The notes beneath the pieces were generated by a model. The model did no database searches and was not told where the DNA came from. It saw only the letters and a list, made by a program, of their open reading frames with translations. This document shows, piece by piece, positions 1 through 8,724 of a stretch of 64,000 nt of DNA (positions are counted from its first letter, which is position 1; every line of letters starts with the position of its first letter). The translations under genes were made by a program, and so were the position numbers. Origin of the DNA: Candidatus Nitrospira neomarina (GTDB lineage Bacteria > Nitrospirota > Nitrospiria > Nitrospirales > UBA8639); the NCBI RefSeq assembly GCF_032051675.1, contig NZ_CP116968.1:2294001-2358000 (forward strand). The letters are read 5' to 3'.

Positions 1-303
1 ATCGAGCCCTACCAATACTTTTTCTGTGTTCGATAAATCTCCAATAATCTTTTTTAAGGGAAGCGGTAATTTTTTGACTAATGTGGGAATGGCCACAATC
101 TGGTCCAGTCTGGCCCTGTGGGGCTCCCGGAGAAGATCCACAATTTCCACAGTATACTTCGAGGAAAGACGGGTCTCACACAATTGCTTGAGATTACTCA
201 TGGCCAGTCGCGATTTGGGCGAATATCCCGCGACATAGAGTGTTAAGTGGTAGGGAGAATTCTTTGGAGATTGCCGCCTAGGCCTCTGAGATACTTTGTT
301 CAT
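1..303 (-). CDS. kaiB: KaiB-like clock protein (partial, 3' end outside window)
   Basis: The reverse strand gives 101 codons from an ATG at 303 to the window edge with no stop. The translation has the KaiB pattern: a first beta strand reading [13 protein letters not shown], a helix with NLKQLCE, a strand VEIVDLL, then [20 protein letters not shown], which matches the conserved 'ATPTL.k..P.P..riiGdl' block of the thioredoxin-like KaiB fold. KaiB binds KaiC and resets or reports its phosphorylation state. It lies 128 bp downstream of kaiC on the same strand, so the two are probably co-transcribed. The N-terminal 16 residues are basic and longer than in cyanobacterial KaiB. The C-terminus cannot be judged because the gene is cut off. 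Confidence 0.9.
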   Translation of the reverse strand, partial: MNKVSQRPRRQSPKNSPYHLTLYVAGYSPKSRLAMSNLKQLCETRLSSKYTVEIVDLLREPHRARLDQIVAIPTLVKKLPLPLKKIIGDLSNTEKVLVGLD

Positions 304-431
304 GGTTGGAAGACCCTTCAAGAGTCATCTGACATTGTGTGACATCCCGGTGTTATGGTCCTTGACGATTTTTTCATCCAAGAATAATTGAAGCGATCCC
401 GTCCTGGTTTCGGCGATGGCCACAGAAACCC

Positions 432-1856
432 CTAAAATGAAAACCCCCGATGACTCATCGTATATTTCCGAACCTTATTAGAATGCGCCATGCCACGGGA
501 TTTTAAAATATACAATTGCCGATGGTGTTCGCCCTCGAATTCCAGATTTGACAGCAGTATCCAGGTATCAGCGAGGGAGGACACGCCGATCTCCGTCTCC
601 TGAATGAAATCCGCATGAGAGACGAGGCCTGTGCAAATCAACGTTATCTGATGAGACTTGAGGAAATCCACCATTCTCAAAAATAAGGACTTGATCTCCC
701 GGGTTGACCCGATGGAAAGAAAGTCGTTGATCGGGTCCATGATCACGAGACTCGGGTGATGGGTATTCACGGCATTGTAGAAATTCACAAGATGGGATTC
801 CAATCCGTATAAGGTCGGACGTGACGCTTCAATGTGCAGCAATCCCTTTTGCACCCATTTTTCCAGATTAAGTCCGATGGATTTCATGTTCCGGATGATC
901 TGAGGACTCGACTCCTCAAAGGCAAAATACAAGACATGCTCTCCCCGACGACAGGCGGCTTCAGCAAAATGCGAGACCAGACTCGTCTTGCCGGTCCCGA
1001 CTCCTCCAGTCACCAACACCGTCGACCCACAGAACACCCCTTCCCCCCCGAACATCTCATCCAATTGCGGAACCCCGGTCGAGATTTTTTCTTTGGAAAC
1101 GGTATGTTCGAGTTGTAAGGAGGTGATGGGCAACACGGACAATCCATGTTGTCCGATGAGAAAGGGGAATTCATTGGTTCCATGCATACTTCCCCGGTAT
1201 TTGACCACCCGCAGCCGGCGCGTGGACATCTGCTCATTCACTCGATGATCCAGCAGAATCACACAGTCCGATACATATTCCTCAAGTCCCTGACGGGTGA
1301 GGGACCCCTCTCCCCGCTCGCCGGTGACAATGGAGGTCATATTTTTGTCTTTCAGCCACTGAAACAAACGCCGCAACTCGGAGCGGATAATACCTTGATT
1401 GGATAACCCGCCGAACAAGACCTCGATGGTATCCAACACAATACGTTTGGCCCCGATAGCGTCAATAGACTCACCCAGTCGCACAAACAATCCTTCGAGA
1501 TCATACTCTCCGCTTTCCTCGAATTCGGTGGCTTCAATGGGGATCGTATCCAAAATCAATTTCTTATCTTTGATCAATTGGTCCAGATCAAACCCCAGGG
1601 ACCTGACATTTTGGGTCAATTCCTCTGCCGTTTCCTCGAACGCCAACATCACACCGGGTTCGTCCATGTGGAGGGCCCCGCGGACCAGGAACTCCATGCC
1701 TAATAGTGTTTTTCCACAGCCCGGGCTTCCGCAAACCAACGTGGTTCGTCCCCTGGGAAGCCCGCCAGACGTGATGTCATCCAGGCCTTGAATGCCGGTG
1801 GGCGCTTTTGGAAATTCCGAATGGACGATTTTGTTTGATGATTTTTTCCGTGGCAT
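432..1856 (-). CDS. kaiC: KaiC-family double-domain RecA-like ATPase
   Basis: 474 residues in two RecA-like halves. The first has Walker A GSPGCGKT (about residues 43-50), the catalytic Glu pair in AFEET and Walker B RIVLDT. The second has Walker A GGVGTGKT, FAFEESS and Walker B LVIMDP. Near the C-terminus the ETEIGVSSLADT segment aligns with the KaiC autophosphorylation region: residues matching T426, S431 and T432 are Thr, Ser and Ser, so phosphorylation is plausible. Length is a little below cyanobacterial KaiC (about 519), and the C-terminal tail that binds KaiA is short. kaiB follows; no kaiA is visible, as is usual outside cyanobacteria. Its role may be timing or stress signalling; the sequence cannot tell. 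The ATG at 1856 fits the start of the first domain. Confidence 0.93.
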   Translation of the reverse strand: MPRKKSSNKIVHSEFPKAPTGIQGLDDITSGGLPRGRTTLVCGSPGCGKTLLGMEFLVRGALHMDEPGVMLAFEETAEELTQNVRSLGFDLDQLIKDKKLILDTIPIEATEFEESGEYDLEGLFVRLGESIDAIGAKRIVLDTIEVLFGGLSNQGIIRSELRRLFQWLKDKNMTSIVTGERGEGSLTRQGLEEYVSDCVILLDHRVNEQMSTRRLRVVKYRGSMHGTNEFPFLIGQHGLSVLPITSLQLEHTVSKEKISTGVPQLDEMFGGEGVFCGSTVLVTGGVGTGKTSLVSHFAEAACRRGEHVLYFAFEESSPQIIRNMKSIGLNLEKWVQKGLLHIEASRPTLYGLESHLVNFYNAVNTHHPSLVIMDPINDFLSIGSTREIKSLFLRMVDFLKSHQITLICTGLVSHADFIQETEIGVSSLADTWILLSNLEFEGEHHRQLYILKSRGMAHSNKVRKYTMSHRGFSF

Positions 1857-2205
1857 ATTTTACAATTTCCTGAGCTGGGATAGATTGACGTCGAAATTTA
1901 ACACAATGCCCTAAAAAAGCCTATAACCTGACGACAGTCTGAGAAATTCAGACCACAATGGTTGGTGGACGATGTCCTAACAGCCACATCAATTCTCTGC
2001 CTCATCCCAGGTGTGTTTTAGCGGGAGGCAATCCTCTCCATGCGTCATGTTATAAGTTTGACAGACGCCCTATCAATTAATAGGAACAGAGACGAATGGA
2101 CAGAATAGACCGAAGGATGGCTCATTTGTCGACCAATCACCTCAATTTTTCCTCATGTGATACATTCCGTCTCAGTGTCACAATATCTTTGCCCTTCATT
2201 TCCTC
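1857..2205. other. Divergent intergenic region between kaiC and the TPR gene
   Basis: About 350 bp separates two divergently read genes and should hold both promoters. No gene, clear -35/-10 pair or strong hairpin was recognised. Confidence 0.5.
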
Positions 2206-2979
2206 ATGATGTGGAACAGGCATTCATATTTCCTTTTTCGGGCGTCCAGCTGCTATCAATCCATCCTCCTGCTGTTTCTGGTGGGATGGATCATGAGCCC
2301 ACCCCCTTCTCTTCGGCCGGAAGTCCTGCACATTGTTCCTGCAACCTCACCACCTTCAGAGACCTGCACCGCCCACGCCCCAGTCACGAACGAATGTGTC
2401 GAAGCCGGTCTTCGGAGGAAGCGTGAATTGCTCCGGGCGGAACCCGCATATCAGGTCAATTCTCCCGCTACTCATCTCAAATTGGCGGAAATACTCACCC
2501 AGCAGGGAGATCCGAACGGCGCCATTGAGGAATATCGGGCCGCGATTCAACTTAATCCCGATCTCGCCGGTGCGTTTCAGGGTCTGGGAGCCGTCTATCT
2601 TGATCAACACGAATGGAAACAGGCCGAAGTAGCCCTTGATAGAGCCGCACAATTAGAGAGAGGGAATAGTCAGACTGAATACTGGCTGGGACGGTCACGA
2701 TTGGCACAACAAAAATTTCACGAGGCTCAGCAGGCATTCAGCACCGCGACAAGATTGAATCCCAACGATGCGGAGGCCTTCTCCGATTTAGGCCTGACCT
2801 ACATGGCACATGGTCAACCCTCGAATGCCATCAAGGCTCTTCGTCAGGCCATTGGCTTGCGACCGGATTATTCAGAGGCCCATTCCCGCCTGGAGCTGGT
2901 GGAGGCCTTTAAACACCACCAGGATCAACTCGTCCTTGAGACCGAAAAAATTTTACATCTTCTCTTCCGAAGGGAATAG
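2206..2979 (+). CDS. TPR-repeat protein, membrane-anchored or exported
   Basis: 257 residues. A hydrophobic stretch near residues 17-31 (SCYQSILLLFLVGWIM) suggests a signal anchor or signal peptide. From about residue 84 there are four consecutive tetratricopeptide repeats with the usual A..G..Y spacing, for example GDPNGAIEEYRAAIQLNPD, HEWKQAEVALDRAAQLE, QKFHEAQQAFSTATRLNPN and GQPSNAIKALRQAIGLRPD. TPR units form a helical scaffold for protein-protein contacts, so the protein is probably an adaptor at the inner membrane or in the periplasm. No enzymatic domain is visible. It is transcribed away from kaiBC and nothing links it to a specific partner. The start is the first of two adjacent ATG codons. 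Confidence 0.75.
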   Translation: MMWNRHSYFLFRASSCYQSILLLFLVGWIMSPPPSLRPEVLHIVPATSPPSETCTAHAPVTNECVEAGLRRKRELLRAEPAYQVNSPATHLKLAEILTQQGDPNGAIEEYRAAIQLNPDLAGAFQGLGAVYLDQHEWKQAEVALDRAAQLERGNSQTEYWLGRSRLAQQKFHEAQQAFSTATRLNPNDAEAFSDLGLTYMAHGQPSNAIKALRQAIGLRPDYSEAHSRLELVEAFKHHQDQLVLETEKILHLLFRRE

Positions 2980-3055
2980 AGGTCTCTTTCGCCCCTGAGC
3001 TCAACCCTCATGTCAGGTGAAAGAACGACGCCTTCCGCCTTCTTTTCCATTAAGG

Positions 3056-3925
3056 CTAAAATCTCCACGAGATTCCCGCACCCGTCAGGAAATCATCGCT
3101 TCCATGAGTCAGGCCGCCTCCGACGAGTGCATCCAGTTGAAGATTGTATGTCAGTTGATAGAGCACACCCGTTTGAAGAAAATTTGCGCTCCCACTCGCC
3201 ACATCCCTGGGATACAATCCGAAATATTCCACAAATCCGGTTAAGCGATCACGAAGGATGGCGCTGAGCCCGAGCGACGAAGAAACTCGAACAAACCGCG
3301 TTCCCTGAGAAGTGGGACTGCCGATATTCACCGTCCCGAATATTCCCACTTGTTCATCCAACCCATACGTCAAAATCGTCCGGAATAGCGGGTCGACCCG
3401 ATCCGAAGAAAAATCCTTATCTCCCGTGGGAATCGACAGTCGGCCGACGAAACTCAACCGTGGCCTATACCCTTTTTGCTGCCAGACCTGCACTTTAAAT
3501 CCCAGGCCAAGATCATTAAACCCATTTACATCACGGCCATTGTCAATGTAAGTCAGGTTTGGCCATTCCACGCGAAACTCCACAGTCTCGGTCAATCCAA
3601 TACGGACGAGGGTCTCAGGGAAGTTATGCGTTTTGACATCGGGAGATGCCTTTTCAAGAGAAAAGGTATATCCCGTTTCGATTTGAATGCGTCCTGGAGC
3701 GATCGTGGCCGGACTCAGGCTGAATGTCGGCCGATCCGTCGCAATCGCCGCGGAAAAAGAGCTGGCCTGCCCCATGATCCACGGACGAGAGGAAGTAGCT
3801 TCGCCTCCATTCTCCTGCCCGAAACACCAGGACTGTCCGATCAGGACCATACACAGTGACCATCCTAAGACTCCAGGGAGCGATCGACCAATTCTTTTAA
3901 TGTTGGGAAAACAGGATATTCGCAA
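3056..3925 (-). CDS. Outer-membrane beta-barrel protein, Phenol_MetA_deg-like
   Basis: 289 residues starting with a typical Sec signal: basic n-region (NIKRIGR), hydrophobic core and a likely cleavage near CFGQ. The mature part is rich in alternating hydrophobic and polar strands and ends in the aromatic ISWRF, the usual C-terminal signal of an outer-membrane barrel. The segments TDRPTFSLSP, GRIQIETGYTFS, FPETLVRIGLTETVEFRVEW and GDKDFSSDRVDP resemble the 'MetA-pathway of phenol degradation' putative transporter family (PF13557). Members are common in Nitrospirota and Proteobacteria, and their substrates are mostly unknown. It converges with the TPR gene. The family assignment is from pattern memory; the barrel assignment is firmer. 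Confidence 0.75.
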   Translation of the reverse strand: MRISCFPNIKRIGRSLPGVLGWSLCMVLIGQSWCFGQENGGEATSSRPWIMGQASSFSAAIATDRPTFSLSPATIAPGRIQIETGYTFSLEKASPDVKTHNFPETLVRIGLTETVEFRVEWPNLTYIDNGRDVNGFNDLGLGFKVQVWQQKGYRPRLSFVGRLSIPTGDKDFSSDRVDPLFRTILTYGLDEQVGIFGTVNIGSPTSQGTRFVRVSSSLGLSAILRDRLTGFVEYFGLYPRDVASGSANFLQTGVLYQLTYNLQLDALVGGGLTHGSDDFLTGAGISWRF

Positions 3926-4169
3926 AGAATTTCGAATCCATTTAAAAGGCTCAAAGATACCGTGATTGCCGTGAGGGTTGTCGTCCAGAAAATGATGAAA
4001 TGGAGCCTTCCTTTAAACCAGGTCGTAGCCGGAGGCTCATCTATGAGATCCCGATAATATGAGAGAGCATTCCCAAGGATCAATTCGGCATTTTCTTACA
4101 GACTTTGCCTAGATGAAACCCGTCTATCCCACCTACGGGTGATTCTCGGAAAGCACGATACGAAAAGGC

Positions 4170-7100
4170 TTAGGAAATTTGATTCACGACCTGTCGGATG
4201 GCCTCGACCAGTTGGCTGGCGACACTCCCTTTGGTCACATACGTGGCGGCCCCGGCTTCGAGCAGCATTTTTTCGATCTGTTTGTCTTCATGAACCGACA
4301 ATCCGATGACCCTGATTGAAGGGTGTTTCCGGGTAAGCCACTTTGTCGCCTCAATGCCATTCATTTTTGGCATGTTGACATCCATGATCACCACATCGGG
4401 TAGGACCAGTTGGGCTACCGCTATCGCTTCTTCTCCATTTTTTGCTTCTCCCACGATGACGAAATCTTCATGGTTTTCCAACAGGGTTCGGATTCCTTCA
4501 CGAATCATGGCATGATCATCGACCAGAAGAATTCGAACAACTTTTTTCCTTGAACCACCTTGCGCGATTGGATCGAGAGGCTTTGGAATTCCTTTGGAAT
4601 CTGAGTTCGACGCAACCGTTGGTGAGACCGGCTGAAGCGGAACCACGAGGGTCGCCTGCGTTCCCTTCCCTGGCGCGGATTCGATGTAAAAGTGACCGCC
4701 TAGCGCTTCCGTTCGTTCTCGAATACTAAATAGCCCGAATCTTCCAGGTTTGGAATAATCTGTTGAAATCGGCGATGGGTGAAAGCCTTTCCCCGCATCC
4801 TCCACCTTTACGTGAAGTTCCTGGGATGCGGTCCTCTTGAGGGAAACGAGGGCTTCGCTCACTCCGGAGTGTTTAATGATATTAAAGAGCAATTCGCGAA
4901 CGGCCTGAAACACAAAAATAGCCTGATCCTCTGAAAGCTCTATGGCCTGGTCTCCATGCTGTACCTGCACACGCAGGTCATGGCGCTCCATCTGCTGACC
5001 CAACCATTTCAGCGCCGGAACGAGCCCGAGTTCATACAAAATGCTGGGACTCAGCTCGGCAATCAACGTGCGTGTATAGGAAAGGGAGTCGGAAAGGATT
5101 TGATCGATTTCATCCAGATTGGTCTTTAAGGCAGGCATGCTCCACTCATTGAGGGCTTGAGCCAGTTTCATCCGGCAGACCACAAGCAATTGCGCCAGAT
5201 AATCATGCAGTTCGGTGGACAAGCGTCGCCGTTCCCGTTGTTCCGTGACCACCAACTCGGAGGTCATGGCCCGCAGATTCTCCTGATAGACCAACAGATC
5301 ACGAGTCCGATCAGACACCCGTTGCTCCAAGGAATCGTTCAATTCCTGCAGGGCCTGCTCTGCCTGTTTTCTCGCGGTAATATCCGTTGCAATTCCACAG
5401 ATCGCATGGGGAATTCCTTGGGCATCGTATAAAGGAAATTTCACGGACAGATACGTATGCACCCCATCCGGCAGTTCTATCTGCTCTTCAAATTCTTTCG
5501 GGGTTCGGGAGTCGAGAATCTCCTGGTCATTCGCCCGTAGGCGTCGGGCATCAGCCGGGTTCATTAATTCATAATCCGTCTTTCCCAAAATGGCTTCCCG
5601 AGGCATTTGGAAAATGGTTTCAATCCGTTTATTAATCAGTTGATAGGTCCCATTCAAATCTTTCACAAATTTTGCCGTTGGAGAATTTTCCCATATCGCC
5701 TGGTGGCGGCTTTCACTCGATCGAAGGGCTTCTCCAATTCGTTTTTGCTCGGAAATATCCCGTTCAATCAAGGAGTGGCCAATCAGGTTTCCATCCACGT
5801 CCAGAATTGGAGAAATCGTCAAGGATACAGGAAACACCACACCCTCCCTTTTCATTCGGAGGGATTCCTGAAGCGTCGCCCCGGTTTGGTTTAAAAGAAA
5901 GGCTAAGTCTGAAAAGATGTCCTGTCGTGATTCCGGAGGAAGGAGAATGGAGAAAGACTGATCCACGATTTCGGAGGCAGCATACCCATACATCTTTTCC
6001 GCCCCATTGTTCCAACTGGTGATCATCCCGGCCCTATTGAGACTATAAATGGCATCCTGAGATGATTCCACAATTGAGGCCAATCGTCTCAGATTTTCCG
6101 AAACGTGTTTTCGCTGTTCAATTTCTTTCTGAGCGGATTGGTATAAACGGGCATTATCGATGGCAATCGCAGCCTGCGAAGCAATACCTATGAGAATGGC
6201 TTCACCCGTTTGGGTAAACATGTTGGGTTGTGAATGCCCGAAAAATAATCCCCCCAAAACTTCTCCGGAGCGGGATACGACCGGGACCGCCAGATAACTC
6301 TTGACGGGAAGATGCCCGGGGGGCATTCCGTGATAAGGAGGCATTTGTCCATATCGAGGGTCGGCCGTCACGTCGGCGATTCGAACAACCTCATCCCCAG
6401 AAAATGTCGGAGCGAAAATAGGCGTATTTCTCGGCATGGGAAACCCATCAAAGGCTTCGCGCGGAACACCGGAGATGGTATATAAGGCATAAGACTCTCC
6501 CTTTTCATTCACCATATTATAAAAAAACGCCCCGAATTCCGCTCCCGTTAATTCCCGACACGCATCCGTGACGGATTGAACCAGTTTTTCTAAATTCAAT
6601 TCGGCTGCCAACGAACTGCCGATTCGATTCACCACCTCCAGCGCATGTTTTTGCTGCAGAAGCCGTTCCTGAGCCTGCACTTTTTCAATGGCAATGGAGG
6701 CCGAATGCGCAAGAAATTCCAGATACTCTTTTTCTTCAGTGGAGGGTAACCGTAGAACAGGAGCATATAAGGCAAAGGTGCCGAGGACATGCCCATCACT
6801 CGCGAGAATCGGCGTAGACCAGCAGGCCTGTATCCCATGTCTCCCGGCTAATTCCTTAAAATGCACCCAATTCGGATGCTCGGAAATGTTTGCCACATAC
6901 ACAGGCTCTTTGAGATAGGCTGCTGCACCACAAGATCCTACCTCCGGACCGATTTCCAAACCATTTATTGCTTGACTATAGCTCTCGGGTAGAGAGGGGG
7001 ACGCAGCATGACACAGCCGACATCCATCCTCCAGCAGAAGGATAGAAGCCCGAACACCGGCCTTAAAATATTGCTCAATTTCCAGGCAAAGCTTTTCCAA

Positions 7101-7673
7101 TATAATGGAAAGAGGGTTGCCGGCAATAATATTTTCCAGCACGTCGTTATGGCGTTTGAGAATATATTCGCTATGGAGTAGTGGCCCGCTGTCGCCAAAC
7201 GTCATAATTGCGCCGATCACTCTCTGGTGTTCATCTTGTAGCGGGTGGGCACCGAACAGGACCTCGGCAAACGTTCCATCCTCTGTTGTCAGGCAGACGG
7301 CTTCGTTGTGCAATGATTCTCCGGCCAGAATTCGTGAGAGGTACTTTCTGCTCAGATTTGCTGAAGATCCAGCGGAAGGCTGCTTCATCCCGTGCGGAAG
7401 GGATAGATGAAAGATTTCATCAAATGGGCGATTCAAGCATTGAAGGTGATAGTAACGATTGACCGCATGGCTGGCGCGAATGATGTTTCCCGACGTATCG
7501 CACACAACCAGGGCTTCTTCAGCGTGAGCTAAGACTCCGAGGAGAATACGTTCCTCGAATCCTACGCTCTCACATTCCTTTGTCTCAGGTCCGACGGGAG
7601 CCATGGCCAAATCGGTGGCCTGGCCCGGCAAAATTTCTTCAGACTTGGTATGGGAGGCGTTCGGATTTTCCAT
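4170..7673 (-). CDS. Multi-sensor NarX-type histidine kinase with C-terminal receiver domain
   Basis: About 1167 residues from the ATG at 7673; a TTG three codons upstream also opens the frame. Order: PAS (about 45-165), GAF (190-335), a second GAF (355-515), two PAS domains (535-650 and 660-780), a coiled coil, a HisKA_3 dimerisation domain with the phosphoacceptor box RRLSTELHDYLAQLL, a HATPase domain (FNIIKHSG N-box, DAGKGF G1 box) and a C-terminal response-regulator receiver (RILLVDDH, phosphoacceptor Asp in VIMDVNMP near 1100, Lys in YVTKGS). The kinase core is of the NarX/DegS/LiaS group, whose partner regulators normally carry a LuxR-type DNA-binding domain. Here the receiver is fused and ends without one, so the output must be a separate protein or phosphotransfer. 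There are no clear membrane helices, suggesting a cytosolic sensor. Confidence 0.9.
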   Translation of the reverse strand: MENPNASHTKSEEILPGQATDLAMAPVGPETKECESVGFEERILLGVLAHAEEALVVCDTSGNIIRASHAVNRYYHLQCLNRPFDEIFHLSLPHGMKQPSAGSSANLSRKYLSRILAGESLHNEAVCLTTEDGTFAEVLFGAHPLQDEHQRVIGAIMTFGDSGPLLHSEYILKRHNDVLENIIAGNPLSIILEKLCLEIEQYFKAGVRASILLLEDGCRLCHAASPSLPESYSQAINGLEIGPEVGSCGAAAYLKEPVYVANISEHPNWVHFKELAGRHGIQACWSTPILASDGHVLGTFALYAPVLRLPSTEEKEYLEFLAHSASIAIEKVQAQERLLQQKHALEVVNRIGSSLAAELNLEKLVQSVTDACRELTGAEFGAFFYNMVNEKGESYALYTISGVPREAFDGFPMPRNTPIFAPTFSGDEVVRIADVTADPRYGQMPPYHGMPPGHLPVKSYLAVPVVSRSGEVLGGLFFGHSQPNMFTQTGEAILIGIASQAAIAIDNARLYQSAQKEIEQRKHVSENLRRLASIVESSQDAIYSLNRAGMITSWNNGAEKMYGYAASEIVDQSFSILLPPESRQDIFSDLAFLLNQTGATLQESLRMKREGVVFPVSLTISPILDVDGNLIGHSLIERDISEQKRIGEALRSSESRHQAIWENSPTAKFVKDLNGTYQLINKRIETIFQMPREAILGKTDYELMNPADARRLRANDQEILDSRTPKEFEEQIELPDGVHTYLSVKFPLYDAQGIPHAICGIATDITARKQAEQALQELNDSLEQRVSDRTRDLLVYQENLRAMTSELVVTEQRERRRLSTELHDYLAQLLVVCRMKLAQALNEWSMPALKTNLDEIDQILSDSLSYTRTLIAELSPSILYELGLVPALKWLGQQMERHDLRVQVQHGDQAIELSEDQAIFVFQAVRELLFNIIKHSGVSEALVSLKRTASQELHVKVEDAGKGFHPSPISTDYSKPGRFGLFSIRERTEALGGHFYIESAPGKGTQATLVVPLQPVSPTVASNSDSKGIPKPLDPIAQGGSRKKVVRILLVDDHAMIREGIRTLLENHEDFVIVGEAKNGEEAIAVAQLVLPDVVIMDVNMPKMNGIEATKWLTRKHPSIRVIGLSVHEDKQIEKMLLEAGAATYVTKGSVASQLVEAIRQVVNQIS

Positions 7674-8724
7674 CGGGTTCAATTTCAGGGAAAAATTTTA
7701 TCCAGTCGAATCCTTATGGATCCCATGACCAGATTTGAGATTTTTAAGTGAGTTGAGAAACGGCCTGAAGGTTCTTACTGCTGAGTTTTGGCATTTAGGC
7801 ACACCACGCCCTTCTCCTACACCAGGATCAAAAAACGTCTGCCATAAAAATGTACTTCCCATTATTTCAGTTTTCCGATGAATGGGAACCTATCAAAAAC
7901 CCTTGACGGTGAACCTCAAAGCTAGCGAGGGGAACAGATTTACCATAATACATTTCCATTTTAATAGAGGTACCCAGGGCCTGGAATCGGTGAAATGAAC
8001 GCTACTATATAGATAACCATTTATGAAAAATGAAGGGGGAAGGAATGAACACTCCCTAGCAATCCAACCATAGAGAGACTGGGCATGGCAGCCGAGGTCG
8101 CCCGGATTTTCAGGGGAGCGACCGCCGCGGCCTGCCCTCGAAAGTTTTTCAGGGGGCCGATTGTTCCCTGGAGGAGGATGCCTTGGGATATTTTAAATTA
8201 GAGTGGTCTCCTTATAGGAAATCACTAGCTATATATTGATATTTTTCGTTATAATCGCTCATTATTTATATAGTACATATTCTTAATGTTTTTTCATCCT
8301 CATATGCATACCTTTTTTACCCAAAATGGCGTATCTTGATAGACTAAACCTCTCAATTTTCTTTCATCCTTAAGTGCGGTGCATGCGAAGAAGTTTGCGA
8401 AGCTCGGATCTTCGTTCTTTCCCCCAAGTGCAGTGTCTTAACTCATTTTGGAAAGCCTTGTGGACATCGGTTTGATTGTGGACTGAGAGAATCAAAACGA
8501 CTGTACATCAATCGACGGATGTTCCCCTAAATTAAGGGCATTTAGAACCAGAGCAACAAAAAGTTGTTGCTCCATTTCCTGAATTATTATAACTATCACC
8601 TGTGTGGACTTGTTAAATAAATATAAAGCAGGGGGCAGGGAACCGGAAGATAAGAAAGTTGCATAAATTTAGGTTTCCACTTTTAAGCGAGCGATGCTCA
8701 GAAACGCAAAATTAGGAATAGGCG
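7674..8724. other. Long non-coding region upstream of the exopolysaccharide locus
   Basis: About 1 kb without a credible gene. It is mostly A+T-rich but contains a G+C-rich folded island (8087-8171, listed separately) and two AAGTGC motifs (8372-8377 and 8426-8431). It must hold the promoter of the kinase on the left and of the polysaccharide genes on the right. The ribosome site for the gene at 8725 is a modest TAGGA about 9 bases upstream of its ATG. Confidence 0.5.
8087..8171. promoter_or_regulatory. Two consecutive hairpins in the EPS leader region
   Basis: Hairpin 1: GGCA/TGCC (8087-8090 with 8133-8136), GCCG/CGGC (8091-8094 with 8128-8131) and GGTCGC/GCGACC (8096-8101 with 8118-8123). 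Hairpin 2 is CAGGG with CCCTG at about 8151-8171. The base composition contrasts sharply with the A+T-rich surroundings. It could be a structured leader, a small RNA or a decayed palindromic element; no known riboswitch consensus was recognised. Confidence 0.35.

Noticed and set aside
3865-4083. 72-codon minus-strand frame with one hydrophobic segment
   Set aside because: It needs a TTG start, has no ribosome site, and overlaps the signal-peptide region of the well-supported beta-barrel gene by 61 bp.
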